The notes under the pieces were generated by a model. The model had not been told where the DNA came from. It searched no databases and worked only from the letters and a program-made list of their open reading frames with translations. Made by a program: the position numbers and the translations under genes. From Actinacidiphila sp. DG2A-62 (GTDB lineage Bacteria > Actinomycetota > Actinomycetes > Streptomycetales > Streptomycetaceae), in NCBI RefSeq assembly GCF_035825295.1, contig NZ_JAYMGI010000002.1, positions 5,633,501-5,697,500 of the forward strand: a stretch of DNA of 64,000 nucleotides, in the 5' to 3' direction. Shown here piece after piece: positions 15,631 through 25,223 of this stretch (within the stretch, counting starts at the first letter, position 1; each line of letters begins with the position of its first letter).

Positions 15631-17299
15631 CGACGTACACGTCCCTGGACTCGGAGTAGTAGTGCGAGGAGTTGGGCTCGATGTACGTGCCCCAGGTGCC
15701 GTCCCCGAACGCCTGGGTGTTCAGCGCGTAGTGCCCGTAGGCGTTGGTGTAGCCCTTGACCACCCAGTACCACTGGGTGTCGCCGCGCGGCTTGAACACC
15801 AGCACCACGTGCACGCCGGCGTACGGCTTCCAGCCGGCGGTGGTCAGCTGGTAGACGTTGCCCGAGGCGGTCAGCTTGGCGTTGAGCTTCGGCTTGGTGT
15901 TCGACATCGCGATGGAGATGCCGGTCCGGTAGCGGTAGACGTGCTTGGCCACCGTCGCGGCCGGCTGCATGACGTCGGTCTCCGGGTGCCGCACCCGGTA
16001 GTACGCGTTGTAGTACGCCGGCTTGCTGATCTTGTACGAGCAGGTGCCGTTGTACGAGCCGCCGGACGCGGTGAACCACTGCATGTTCGTCCAGCCGGTC
16101 TTGCCGTTGGCCGAGTACTCCAGCGACAGCGGCTCGTAGTCGCAGGCGCCCTTGAGCTGGCCGGACAGCGTCACCGTCCCGTACTGGTCGATCGAGCCGG
16201 CCGGGGTGGTGAAGCTGCCGGGCGTCGGCACCGCGACGTGCTCGTAGCCGGTCGAGGACGGCGTCACGTACGGCGAGGTGCTCAGCAGCGTGTACGTGTC
16301 GCTGGTCCGGGCGGGCTTGACCGTGTACGAGAAGGCGCCGGTGGCGGTGGTGACGCCGTGGCCGATGATCCCGGTCAGGTCGGAGTAAGCGCCGTTGTAG
16401 CCCGTGGCGGTGTTGACGGTCACGCCCGCCCAGGGCTTCCAGTAGCCGTCGACGTAGCGCTGGAGGCTGCCGGACTCGGTGTACGTCGAGCCCGCGTAGA
16501 CCCGGGTGTGGTTCTCGGCGGCGCTGACCCGGTAGCGGGTCGGGACCACGGCGGGCACTTCGCCCGACCAGGAGGCGGGGCGGGCGATCGTGTCGGCGGT
16601 GCCGACGACCGCGGCCCGGAACTCCTGGATGCCCTGCGGCAGGGACAGCGGCGCCTGGAAGGAGCCGTCGTCGGCGACCGCGGCGGTAGTCCGGTAGCTG
16701 CGCGTGCCTCCGACACCGGTGTAGTCGATCTCGACGGAGGTGCCCGCGGGAGCCGGGCCGGTCGTGCCGGTCGCCGGGTCGAACTCCGCGGTCGTGCCGC
16801 TGAGCACGGCCGACTGGTGGTCGTAGTCGAGCATGGCGCGGTCGAAGGAGAGCCCGGTGACCCCGGCGCGCCGCCGGTAGTCCAGGTCGCTCGCACTCAG
16901 GTGGTCGGCGCCGGACCAGTGCTGGACCGTGCCGTTGTACAGGCGGAAGTCGACGTCCACCGGATAGTCGCCGTACGCGGTTCCGGCGGGCAGCGAGACG
17001 GCGTGCGACGTCTTCCAGTTCCAGGTGCCCCTGCCGCCGGCCAGGTCGTCGGTGGTGGTCAGTACGGGCGCGTCGGCGGCGGCCGAGGACCGCACGCTGA
17101 TCTGCACCCACTCGACCAGGCTGGTGTTGAACGAGACGTCCAGCGTGCCGTCGTCGCCGGTGCTGACGCCGGTGACGGTCGAGTCGTCCGCGTACGCGGA
17201 CGGGGCGCCGGCCAGTGCCGGCACCGCGAGTCCCGCGGCGAGCAGGAATGCGGCCGCCGCCCTCACGGAGGCAGGCCGAACTGCGCGCGAATGGCGCAT
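15620..17299 (-). CDS. secreted beta-rich repeat protein, paralogue 1
   Basis: The 559-residue protein has a signal peptide (VRAAAAFLLAAGLAVPALA, cleavage near SAYA-DD). Beta-sandwich units follow, including SLEYSANGKTGWTNMQW and VVLVFKPRGDTQWYWV, with no enzyme signature. ATG 17299 is preferred over GTG 17314 because a GGGGGG purine run lies seven bases upstream of ATG. The downstream paralogue overlaps its stop by 11 bases. It diverges from a TetR gene across a 256-base gap that holds a candidate operator, so regulation by that TetR protein is possible. Confidence 0.8.
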   Translation of the reverse strand: MRHSRAVRPASVRAAAAFLLAAGLAVPALAGAPSAYADDSTVTGVSTGDDGTLDVSFNTSLVEWVQISVRSSAAADAPVLTTTDDLAGGRGTWNWKTSHAVSLPAGTAYGDYPVDVDFRLYNGTVQHWSGADHLSASDLDYRRRAGVTGLSFDRAMLDYDHQSAVLSGTTAEFDPATGTTGPAPAGTSVEIDYTGVGGTRSYRTTAAVADDGSFQAPLSLPQGIQEFRAAVVGTADTIARPASWSGEVPAVVPTRYRVSAAENHTRVYAGSTYTESGSLQRYVDGYWKPWAGVTVNTATGYNGAYSDLTGIIGHGVTTATGAFSYTVKPARTSDTYTLLSTSPYVTPSSTGYEHVAVPTPGSFTTPAGSIDQYGTVTLSGQLKGACDYEPLSLEYSANGKTGWTNMQWFTASGGSYNGTCSYKISKPAYYNAYYRVRHPETDVMQPAATVAKHVYRYRTGISIAMSNTKPKLNAKLTASGNVYQLTTAGWKPYAGVHVVLVFKPRGDTQWYWVVKGYTNAYGHYALNTQAFGDGTWGTYIEPNSSHYYSESRDVYVDAR

Positions 17300-17485
17300 G
17301 AATGAACCCCCCACAGGTCTTCACAGAGCGCTCACAGAAGAGCGCGAGAAGCGGCACTTTATACGAGCCCTCGGACAGCCGCCGGGGCGGGGGCGGCGCC
17401 TCCCGGCGGGCGCGGCCCGCACCCCGGGACAGCCCCGGACGACTGCGATCTGCTCTCGGGCGTGCCCTAGTGAGATGAGCCAGTT

Positions 17486-17495
17486 GCCTATAGGC
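17486..17495. promoter_or_regulatory. palindrome upstream of tetR
   Basis: GCCTATAGGC is a perfect 10-base palindrome within the AT-rich run TTGCCTATAGGCTTTAGGTA. It lies about 60 bases before the TetR start and about 190 bases before the divergent secreted-protein gene. It is the best candidate for the TetR protein's own operator. Confidence 0.45.
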
Positions 17496-17555
17496 TTTAG
17501 GTATGTCCATAATGAATATCGGCAGCGTGGAGAGCTCGCTCGGAGGGAGAAGGTC

Positions 17556-18125
17556 GTGGCGCGCGTAGGGCTGAGCGCGCGGCGGCTGGTGCTGGCCGGC
17601 GCGCAACTGGCCGATGAGGCCGGGTTCGAGCAGGTGACCGTCTCCGCGCTGGCCAGGCGGTTCGACGTGAAGGTGGCGAGCCTGTACTCGCATGTGAAGG
17701 GCACCGAGGACCTCCGGGCCGGGGTCGCGCAGCTCGCGCTGGAGGAGATGGCCGACCGGGGCGCCGCCGCGCTCGCCGGGCGGTCCGGCAAGGAAGCGCT
17801 GGCCGCCCTCGGCGACGTCTACCGCGACTACGCCCGCGAGCACCCCGGCCGCTACGCCGCCGCCCGGTTCCGCCTCGATCTCAGGGCCGCCGCCGCGAGC
17901 GCGGGCGTCCGGCACGCCGACATGGCCCGCGCGGTGCTGCGCGGCTACGACCTGGCGGAGCCTGCGGCCACCCACGCGGTGCGGCTGCTCGGCAGCGTCT
18001 TCCACGGCTACGTCGAACTCGAATCGAGCGGCGGCTTCGCTCACAGCGCCCCCGACTCCCAGGAGAGCTGGACACGCATCGTCGACGCGCTGGACGCGCT
18101 GCTGCGCAACTGGCCGGCCGACTGA
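17556..18125 (+). CDS. TetR-family transcriptional regulator
   Basis: The 189-residue protein has an N-terminal helix-turn-helix (GFEQVTVSALARRFDVKVASLYSHVKG, split as FEQVTVSALARRF and VASLYSHV). A C-terminal ligand and dimer domain resembles the WHG/TetR_C_33 group (RYAAARFRLDLRAA, LGSVFHGYVELE). GTG 17556 has GGAGGGAGAAGG at 17542-17553. The SGNH hydrolase gene follows after 35 bases, probably in the same transcript, and the secreted-protein pair diverges upstream. The ligand is unknown. Confidence 0.85.
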   Translation: MARVGLSARRLVLAGAQLADEAGFEQVTVSALARRFDVKVASLYSHVKGTEDLRAGVAQLALEEMADRGAAALAGRSGKEALAALGDVYRDYAREHPGRYAAARFRLDLRAAAASAGVRHADMARAVLRGYDLAEPAATHAVRLLGSVFHGYVELESSGGFAHSAPDSQESWTRIVDALDALLRNWPAD

Positions 18126-18160
18126 ACCACCCATCCCCCCGTACGGATCGGAGACGGAGC

Positions 18161-19510
18161 ATGGACGGCACGAACACGCCGGGCACGCCGAGCACGGCGC
18201 AGGCGCCGGGCACGGCGGAGGCGCCGGGCACGGCGGAGGCGCCGGGCACGGCGGCAGCACAGGGATCGGCGGGCGCCGCGGGCGCCCCGGACGGCGCGCG
18301 CGGTCTGACCGCGGTGCCGCTGACCGCGGACCTGCTGCGCGGCGCCCTCGACGTCGAGCGCACCGAACAGGGGCTGCTGCCGCACCGGTTGCCCGCGTGG
18401 GCCCGGGCGCAGAACACCGACGGGTGGCTGGCCATGGTCGAGTCCCAGCCGTCGGGCGTACGGCTCGCGCTGGGCACCGCCGCGACCGTCCTCGAAGTGG
18501 AGGTGCTGCCCACCAAGCGCGTCCACGGCGGCGCGCCGCGGCCGGACGGCGTGTACGAACTTCTGGTCGACGGCCGGCCGACGGCGCGCGCCGTCGCACC
18601 GACCGGGAACGTCCTGACGGTCGACATGGCCGGGACCTTCGACGCCGTGACCGGGGAGCCGAGCACCCTGCGCTTCACCGGTCTGCCCGGCCGCGAGAAG
18701 ACCGTGGAGCTGTGGCTGCCGCACAACGAGAGCGTCCAGCTCGTCGCGCTGCGGGCCGACGCGCCGGTGCGGCCCGCAGCGGAGTCCGGGCGCCCGGTGT
18801 GGCTGCACCACGGCAGCTCCATCAGCCACGGCTCGGACGCGGTGGAGCCGACCGGCACCTGGCCGGCGCTGGCCGCCTCGCGCGCCGGCGTGGAGCTGAT
18901 CAACCTCGGGTTCGGCGCGAGCGCCGTGCTGGACCCGTTCGTGGCCCGCACCATGCGGGACACGCCCGCCGACCTGATCAGCGTCAAGATCGGCATCAAC
19001 CTGGTGAACACCGACCTGATGCGGCTGCGCGCCTTCACCCCCGCCGTGCACGGCTTCCTCGACACCATCCGCGAGGGCCACCCGACCACGCCGCTGCTGG
19101 TCGTCTCGCCGATCCTGTGCCCGATGCACGAGGACACCCCCGGGCCGAGCATGCCCGACCCGGCCGCGCTCGCCGAGGGCCGGCTCAGCTTCGTCGCGGT
19201 CGGCGACCCGGCCGACCGCGCCATGGGCAAGCTCACCCTCACCGTCGTCCGCGACGAGCTGTCCCGCATCGTCGCCCAGCGCGCCGCCGACGACCCGCAC
19301 CTGCACTACCTCGACGGCCGCGTGCTGTACGGCGCCGCGGACACCACGTCCTTCCCGCTGCCCGACGGCCTGCACCCCGACCCCGCCACCCACCGGCTGA
19401 TCGGCGAGCGCTTCGCCGCGGCGGCCTTCGGCGCCGAGGGCGCGTTCGCGCCGGGCCGGGCCGCGCGGGCCGCCGGGGCCGCGGGGACGGTGGTGTCCGC
19501 AGCGTCCTAG
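18161..19510 (+). CDS. SGNH/GDSL-family hydrolase
   Basis: The 449-residue protein has a disordered N-terminus with three or four copies of the 18-base-encoded GTAEAP repeat. A beta domain (about 50-200) precedes an SGNH esterase domain. The nucleophile is in HHGSSISHGSDA, with GFGAS and IGINLVNTD as further blocks and the Asp-His pair in DGLHPD. No signal peptide is visible, so it is probably cytoplasmic and may deacetylate or deacylate sugars. A ribosome-binding site is GGAG about ten bases before ATG 18161. It follows the TetR gene closely, so it is a likely target. The substrate cannot be inferred. Confidence 0.85.
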   Translation: MDGTNTPGTPSTAQAPGTAEAPGTAEAPGTAAAQGSAGAAGAPDGARGLTAVPLTADLLRGALDVERTEQGLLPHRLPAWARAQNTDGWLAMVESQPSGVRLALGTAATVLEVEVLPTKRVHGGAPRPDGVYELLVDGRPTARAVAPTGNVLTVDMAGTFDAVTGEPSTLRFTGLPGREKTVELWLPHNESVQLVALRADAPVRPAAESGRPVWLHHGSSISHGSDAVEPTGTWPALAASRAGVELINLGFGASAVLDPFVARTMRDTPADLISVKIGINLVNTDLMRLRAFTPAVHGFLDTIREGHPTTPLLVVSPILCPMHEDTPGPSMPDPAALAEGRLSFVAVGDPADRAMGKLTLTVVRDELSRIVAQRAADDPHLHYLDGRVLYGAADTTSFPLPDGLHPDPATHRLIGERFAAAAFGAEGAFAPGRAARAAGAAGTVVSAAS

Positions 19511-19712
19511 CAACCTCGTTCCGCAACAGAGTGGTGCTGTCGCCGCAAGAAACACGCAACGTCGTGAAGTTCGACGCCAAAGACCGCGAAATCCTCTCGC
19601 AGAAACCTTGTCGGGCTCGTGCGGGGGGACCTAGTGTCGCCTCACCCCGGAGGGGCCCGGCGGGGCCGCCGGGGTGGCACACGTCGGGCACGTCGACAGA
19701 AACGGGTTTGCG

Positions 19713-21830
19713 ATGGCAGGGAGCAGCACACGGACCGCCGGCGGGCGGCGGTCGCGGCGAAGAGCCGCGGCGGGGACGGCGGCCGTCACCGCGATGGCCG
19801 CGGTAGTCGGGGTGTTGGCCGGCGGGCTGGCGAACGCCCTTGCCGGGCACGGGAGTCCGGGCGGCGCGGGCGGCGGGCGCGGCGGGCCGGGCGCGCCGGC
19901 CGTGACGCGGGCCGCGCTGGACCCCGCGCTGGTCGCCGGCCGCGGCGCGACCGTCGGCTTCAGCGAGCAGGAGGCCGAGCACGCCGCCACGAACGGCACG
20001 GTGATCGGCCCCGGCCGGGACGCCTACACGCTGCCCGCGGAGGCGTCGGGCCGCTCGGCGGTCACCCTGAAGCCGGGCCAGTACGTGGAGTTCACGCTGC
20101 CGGCCGCGGCCAACGCGATCACCGTCCGCTACAGCATCCCGGACGCGCCGGCCGGCGGCGGGCTCACCTCGCCGCTGAACGTCACCGTCGACGGTGCGGG
20201 CCGCCGCACGATGACGCTGACGTCGCAGTACGCCTGGCTGTACAACCTCTATCCGTTCTCCAACGACCCCACCGCCGACGTCTCGCACCCCGACTGGTGG
20301 GTCACCGAGTGCGGCTGCGTCCCGCAGGACACCACGCCGGCACCGGTGTTCGCCAAGCCGTTCCGGCCCAACCACTTCTACGACGAGCAGCGGCTCCTGC
20401 TCGGCCGCACCTACCGGGCCGGCGACAAGGTCCGGCTCACCGTCCCGGCCGGCGCCGCGACCACCACCGTCGACCTGCTCGACTCGCAGCTCGTCGCGCC
20501 GCCCAAGGTCGACCTGGCCGCCGCCGACGTCCTCGCGTTCGGGGCCGATCCGACCGGCCGCCGCGACTCCGCCGACGCCCTCGACCGGGCCATCGCCTTC
20601 GCCCGCCGCGCCCACCTCAAGGTCTACGTCCCGCCGGGCACGTACCAGGTGAACCGGCACATCATCGTGGACCACGTCACGATCGAGGGCGCCGGCAGCT
20701 GGTACACCGTCTTCAAGGGCCACCAGGTGGACCTGTCCGCGCCGGACGCTGGGGGCACCTCCCAGCCCGGAGGGCCTGGGGGAGGGTCGGTCCACACCGG
20801 TGTCGGGTTCTACGGCAAGGACGCGGCGCAGGGCGGCAGTTCGGACGTGCACCTGTCCGGCTTCGCCATCGAGGGCGACGTGCGTGAGCGCGTCGACACC
20901 GACCAGGTGAACGGGATCGGCGGCGCGCTCAGCGACTCGACGATCGAGGGGCTGTACATCCAGCACACCAAGGTCGGCATGTGGTTCGACGGCCCGATGT
21001 CGCACCTGCGGATCAGCGACAACGTGATCGTCGACCAGATCGCCGACGGCATCAACTTCCACACCGGCGTGACCGATTCGCGGGTGTCGAACAACTTCCT
21101 GCGCAACACCGGCGACGACGCGCTGGCCATGTGGTCGGAGAAGACCGAGGACGCGCGCGACACCTTCGACCACAACACCGTGCAGACACCGGTGCTCGCC
21201 AACGGCATCGCCCTGTACGGCGGCACCGACAACACCGTCTCCGACAACCTGGTCGCCGACCCGATCCGCGAGGGCAGCGGCATCCAGGTCGGCTCCCGGT
21301 TCGGCGCCGAGGCCTTCACCGGCCACCTGTGGATCACCGGCAACACCACGGTGCGCGCCGGCACCTACGAGCTGAACTGGAACATCGGGCTCGGCGCCAT
21401 CTGGTTCTACGCGCTGGAGAAGGACATCGCCGCCGACATCGAGGTGACCGGCGACGACTTCCTCGACAACACCTACAACGCGATCATGCTGGTCTCCGAC
21501 TTCCCGGTGAAGGACCTGTACGCGATCACCGGCGTCCACTTCAAGGACATCCGCGTCGACGGCACCGGCACCTCCGTGCTCAGCGCCCGCTCGGCCGGCG
21601 GCGCCACCTTCGAGAACGTCGACGCCCGCAACGTCGGCGCGGTCGGCGTCAACAACTGCGGATCGTTCAACTTCCCCGCCACCGGTTCGGAGTTCACCGT
21701 CACCGACCTCGGCGGCAACGACGGCGGCGGCACCACCGGCCCCTGGCTCGCCCCCTGGGAACTCCCCAACACCATCACCTGCGACGACCGCCCCCCACTC
21801 GTCCCCCCACCGGGTCCCACGGCGTGGTGA
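19713..21830 (+). CDS. secreted beta-helix glycosidase-like protein with CBM
   Basis: The 705-residue protein has a long basic signal sequence (RRSRRRAAAGTAAVTAM, hydrophobic to ~46). A CBM6/35-like beta-sandwich follows (about 75-250, GQYVEFTLPAAANAITVRYS). A right-handed parallel beta-helix begins at VLAFGADPTGRRDSADALD and has repeated IEG/ISDN/VSNNFLRNTG turns. This layout resembles mycodextranase and GH49/GH55-like proteins. The acidic active residues cannot be assigned by eye. Residues near 350-365 (GGTSQPGGPGGGS) are encoded by an inserted hairpin repeat. ATG 19713 is chosen because it gives the twin-arginine-like signal; an earlier in-frame ATG at 19674 adds 13 residues. Confidence 0.75.
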   Translation: MAGSSTRTAGGRRSRRRAAAGTAAVTAMAAVVGVLAGGLANALAGHGSPGGAGGGRGGPGAPAVTRAALDPALVAGRGATVGFSEQEAEHAATNGTVIGPGRDAYTLPAEASGRSAVTLKPGQYVEFTLPAAANAITVRYSIPDAPAGGGLTSPLNVTVDGAGRRTMTLTSQYAWLYNLYPFSNDPTADVSHPDWWVTECGCVPQDTTPAPVFAKPFRPNHFYDEQRLLLGRTYRAGDKVRLTVPAGAATTTVDLLDSQLVAPPKVDLAAADVLAFGADPTGRRDSADALDRAIAFARRAHLKVYVPPGTYQVNRHIIVDHVTIEGAGSWYTVFKGHQVDLSAPDAGGTSQPGGPGGGSVHTGVGFYGKDAAQGGSSDVHLSGFAIEGDVRERVDTDQVNGIGGALSDSTIEGLYIQHTKVGMWFDGPMSHLRISDNVIVDQIADGINFHTGVTDSRVSNNFLRNTGDDALAMWSEKTEDARDTFDHNTVQTPVLANGIALYGGTDNTVSDNLVADPIREGSGIQVGSRFGAEAFTGHLWITGNTTVRAGTYELNWNIGLGAIWFYALEKDIAADIEVTGDDFLDNTYNAIMLVSDFPVKDLYAITGVHFKDIRVDGTGTSVLSARSAGGATFENVDARNVGAVGVNNCGSFNFPATGSEFTVTDLGGNDGGGTTGPWLAPWELPNTITCDDRPPLVPPPGPTAW
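20749..20787. repeat. hairpin repeat element inserted in frame in a gene
   Basis: The segment starting GCTGGGGGCACCTCCC and ending CTGGGGGAG forms a hairpin. It matches, in opposite orientation, the element near 10749-10775. It is a multiple of three in effect and encodes a Gly/Pro-rich loop in the beta-helix protein. I recall this element as common in Streptomyces intergenic DNA. Confidence 0.7.
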
Positions 21831-21866
21831 CCGCGGCAGCGTGACCCCGGCGCCCTCGACTCCCGC

Positions 21867-23672
21867 TCAGCCCGCGGGAGCCGGGGGCGCCGCCGGTGCG
21901 GGCAGGACCGGTGCGAGCAGGGCGCGCAGCGGGGCGGTGTCGGGAACGTCGGCGACCGCCGCGGTGAGCGTGGCCTCCAGCGCGGGGGCGGTGACGTCGG
22001 ACGGCAGGGCGAACCGCAGCGGTGCGCCGGTCCACGACAGGGTCCAGCGGGCCCGGCCGCCGTGCGCGAGCGCGAGGTGGACCAGCGCGTCGAGCCCCTG
22101 GAGCAGCCCGGTCCTGGCGAACTCGCGGGCCGCGCGCCCCGTGGCCTGCTGGGCGGCCCGCGACACCGGCATCCCCGGCGCGATCCGCGTCCACAGCAGG
22201 CCCTCGTCGACAGCGTCGAGCGTCTCGACGAGCGTGGGCAGGTTGCCGCCCGCGCCCGGCCGCACGGCGAACAGCGCGCGCCGCAGCGGCTCCGCCGCCG
22301 AGGTCGCCGCCGACCACCCGGCGGACTGGGCCAGTTCGTCCCACGGCAGCCGCCGCATCGCCGCGGCCTTCTCGGTCAGCGTCACCGCCTCGACCTCAGC
22401 GAGCACCGCGGGCGTCGTCCGCACCGGAGTCGCGCCGGCCGATGACCCGATCCCCGCCGAGGGACCGGCCCCCGCCGAACCCCCCGCGCCCGCCTCGCCC
22501 GCCTCGCCCGCCGCCCCCGCGCCCTCCAGCAGCGTGAGCGCCGCCGGCGCGCCCGGGTCGTCCACGACGCCGTCATCGGGCAGCGCCTCGATCAGCCGAA
22601 CCCGTTCGGCCATCGGCGGGTGCGAGTCGTACGGCGACGGCTCCACGTGCCCCGCGCCGCCGCCGGCCCGCGGATCGGCTCCGGCCCCCGCGCCCGCGCC
22701 GCCCGCACCCGCGCCCGTACCCGAAGCGCCCGGCCCGGCGCCGTCCCCGGCGTCCGGCCCGGTCGGCGTCAACCCCTCCCGCAGCGCCGCGAGTTCCTCG
22801 GCGCGCCCCGGCTCGGCCAGCAGCCGGCCGAAGCCGCCGTAGAACTCGCCGGCCGCCGGGAGCAGTTCGGCGTCCCAGCCGATCGTGGCGTACCGATCGA
22901 CGTAGAACTCGAACGCCGCCTCCAGCAGCGGGACTTCGCGCAGCGCGTTCGCCGTGGTGGCGCGGCCCACGGTGAGCGCCGCGCGGCGGTCCGCGGCCAA
23001 CTCCTGGCGGCGGGCCACGGACTGCGAGGCGCGCATGTACATCCGGCCGTAGCGGACGTAGAGGTTGCCGACGATCGCGAACGTCCGCCCGTTGTCCTTC
23101 GCGCCGAGCCGGAACTGCTCGATGGTGTGCAGGATCGACACGCGGCCGCGCATCGTCGGCCCGATCAGCCGGGTGTCGTGGTGGCTGTAGTGCCCGAACT
23201 CGTGGGCCAGCACGGCCCGCAGCCGCGGCACGGTCAGCCCGGCCAGCAGCGGCACGCCCAGCGAGAGGCTGCGCCGGCCGCGGACCAGGCCCAGCAGCCT
23301 GGTGCGTTCGGAGACCGACGCGTTCACGTCGCCGGTGAGCAGCACCCGGTCCGGGGCGCGGGTGCCGGCCAGCCGCGCGGCCTCCTCGATCTCCGCCCAC
23401 AGCCGCGGCTGCGCGTCCCGCGTCACCTCGTACCCGTCGCTGCCGCCACCCGATCGGCGGCGGCCGAGTATGAACATCCCGTCAAGGATCGGCAGCGTCA
23501 CCATCAGCGACACCGCCAGCACGTACAACTCGCCGAGCCGGAACTCGCCGTGCACCATCTCGTAGACCATCAGCACGTCGACGCCGACGATCAGCGCCAG
23601 CAGCAGCACGCCCATCAGGTAGAAGCCGGCCAGCAGCAGGAAAGCGCGCAGCGCGCGCACGGTGGCAGCCAT
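21867..23672 (-). CDS. M48-family membrane zinc metalloprotease
   Basis: The 601-residue protein has two N-terminal membrane segments (FLLLAGFYLMGVLLLALIV and LYVLAVSLMVTLPIL). A gluzincin domain follows with the zinc motif HEFGHYSHHD near residue 180 and the third ligand region ELAADRRA near 245. Homologues are Ste24/HtpX-like quality-control proteases. After about residue 310 comes a Gly/Ala linker encoded by short repeats, then SPYDSHPPMAERVRLIEAL, typical of the family, and an alpha-helical C-terminal extension. ATG 23672 is chosen over an upstream start because GGGGGGA lies nine bases before it and the membrane helix begins right after. It diverges from metB. Confidence 0.88.
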   Translation of the reverse strand: MAATVRALRAFLLLAGFYLMGVLLLALIVGVDVLMVYEMVHGEFRLGELYVLAVSLMVTLPILDGMFILGRRRSGGGSDGYEVTRDAQPRLWAEIEEAARLAGTRAPDRVLLTGDVNASVSERTRLLGLVRGRRSLSLGVPLLAGLTVPRLRAVLAHEFGHYSHHDTRLIGPTMRGRVSILHTIEQFRLGAKDNGRTFAIVGNLYVRYGRMYMRASQSVARRQELAADRRAALTVGRATTANALREVPLLEAAFEFYVDRYATIGWDAELLPAAGEFYGGFGRLLAEPGRAEELAALREGLTPTGPDAGDGAGPGASGTGAGAGGAGAGAGADPRAGGGAGHVEPSPYDSHPPMAERVRLIEALPDDGVVDDPGAPAALTLLEGAGAAGEAGEAGAGGSAGAGPSAGIGSSAGATPVRTTPAVLAEVEAVTLTEKAAAMRRLPWDELAQSAGWSAATSAAEPLRRALFAVRPGAGGNLPTLVETLDAVDEGLLWTRIAPGMPVSRAAQQATGRAAREFARTGLLQGLDALVHLALAHGGRARWTLSWTGAPLRFALPSDVTAPALEATLTAAVADVPDTAPLRALLAPVLPAPAAPPAPAG

Positions 23673-23838
23673 CGGAAGCGGTCCCCCCACAGGACTCGCG
23701 AACCCCCGCGGGCCGCGGCGCGCGGGCACGGGTGTTCGGATCAGGAGGCGCATCCTACGGGCGGCGGGGGCCGCGGGCCAGTGACATCACGGCGGCGTCC
23801 GGCCCGGCGGGCCCGGTCCTGCGGTTACCCTCGGCGGC

Positions 23839-25020
23839 ATGAGCGATCAGCACGAGCAGCACGGCCGGAACGGCGACAGCGGGCACCGGCACTTCGAGAC
23901 CCTCGCGATCCACGCGGGCCAGCCGGCGGACGCCTCGACCGGGGCCGTGGTCACCCCGATCTACCAGGTGTCGACGTACAAGCAGGACGGGGTCGGCGGG
24001 CTGCGCGGCGGCTACGAGTACAGCCGGTCGGCGAACCCCACCCGCAGCGCGCTGGAGCAGAACCTGGCCGCGCTGGAGGGCGGCAGCCGGGGCCTGGCGT
24101 TCGCCTCGGGGCTGGCGGCCGAGGACTGCCTGCTGCGGACCGTGCTGGCGCCCGGCGACCACGTGGTGATCCCGGACGACGCCTACGGCGGCACCTTCCG
24201 GCTGTTCGCGAAGGTCGTCGAGCGCTGGGGCGTGACCTGGTCGGTGGCCGACACCTCGGACGTGCAGGCGGTGCGCGACGCGGTGCGGCCGCAGACCAAG
24301 CTGATCTGGGTGGAGACCCCCTCCAACCCGCTGCTCGGCGTGACCGACATCGCCGCGCTGGCCGGGGTGGCCCGCCAGTCCGGCGTGCGGCTGGTGGTGG
24401 ACAACACCTTCGCCAGCCCCTACCTCCAGCAGCCGCTCGCGCTCGGCGCGGACGTGGTCGTGCACTCCACCACCAAGTACATGGGCGGCCACTCCGACGT
24501 GGTCGGCGGCGCGCTGGTCACCTCCGACGCGGCGCTCGGCGAGGAGCTGGCGTACCACCAGAACGCGATGGGCGCGGTCGCCGGGCCGTTCGACGCGTGG
24601 CTGGTGATGCGCGGGATCAAGACGCTCGCGGTGCGCATGGACCGGCACAGCGAGAACGCCGGCCGGGTCGCCGCGATGCTGGCCGCGCACCCGCGGGTCA
24701 CCGAGGTCTACTACCCGGGCCTGGACACGCACCCCGGGCACGAGGTCGCGGCCAAGCAGATGAAGGCGTTCGGCGGCATGGTGTCCTTCCGCGTCGAGGG
24801 CGGCGAGGAGGCGGCCGTCGCGGTGTGCGACCGGGCCCGGCTGTTCACGCTCGGCGAGTCGCTCGGCGGCGTGGAGTCGCTGATCGAGCACCCCGGCCGG
24901 ATGACCCACGCGTCGGTCGCCGGATCCGCGCTGGAGGTCCCCGCGGACCTGGTACGCCTGTCGGTCGGCATCGAGGCCGCGGACGACCTGCTGGCGGACC
25001 TGCGACAGGCGCTGGGGTAG
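23839..25020 (+). CDS. metB: cystathionine gamma-synthase
   Basis: The 393-residue PLP enzyme joins cysteine with an activated homoserine ester to give cystathionine, on the way to methionine. Cys/Met-metabolism family signatures are TPIYQVSTYKQ, YEYSRSANPTRSALE, ASGLAAEDCLL, VVDNTFASPYLQQPL and the PLP-lysine motif HSTTKYMGGHSD, with ESLGGVESLIEHP near the C-terminus. Some enzymes of this family act as gamma-lyases; sequence alone does not fully separate them, but streptomycete orthologues are usually called MetB. No SAM riboswitch is evident upstream. Confidence 0.92.
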   Translation: MSDQHEQHGRNGDSGHRHFETLAIHAGQPADASTGAVVTPIYQVSTYKQDGVGGLRGGYEYSRSANPTRSALEQNLAALEGGSRGLAFASGLAAEDCLLRTVLAPGDHVVIPDDAYGGTFRLFAKVVERWGVTWSVADTSDVQAVRDAVRPQTKLIWVETPSNPLLGVTDIAALAGVARQSGVRLVVDNTFASPYLQQPLALGADVVVHSTTKYMGGHSDVVGGALVTSDAALGEELAYHQNAMGAVAGPFDAWLVMRGIKTLAVRMDRHSENAGRVAAMLAAHPRVTEVYYPGLDTHPGHEVAAKQMKAFGGMVSFRVEGGEEAAVAVCDRARLFTLGESLGGVESLIEHPGRMTHASVAGSALEVPADLVRLSVGIEAADDLLADLRQALG

Positions 25021-25045
25021 TCCCGCTGGGGTGGTCCGTACGGGG

Positions 25046-25144
25046 GCCCGCCACGCGCGCCCGTACGGGCCGTACGACCATCGGGCCACCCTTGGTGGTC
25101 CAACGGGCCCGCCACGCGCGCCCGTACGGGCCCGCCACGCGCGG
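25046..25144. repeat. direct repeats after metB
   Basis: CCCGCCACGCGCGCCCGTAC occurs at about 25047-25066 and again at about 25108-25127, with a truncated third copy at 25130-25144. A 12-base tandem GTCCTGTCCGCA follows at about 25160-25184. The 203-base gap to 25224 holds no gene. Confidence 0.7.
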
Positions 25145-25223
25145 CCGGCGGCGGTCCGCAGTCCTGTCCGCAGTCCTGTCCGCGGTCCGCCGGCGTGGTA
25201 CGGGCCACGCGCCGCCGCTCGGG

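Noticed and set aside
12622..15759. 1045-codon plus-strand frame across xylA and a secreted-protein gene
   Set aside because: It is a shadow in frame with no family motif, low-complexity Arg-rich content and wrong third-base bias.
23673..23838. SAM riboswitch before metB
   Set aside because: No SAM-I or SAM-II core or long structured leader could be recognised in the 166 bases.
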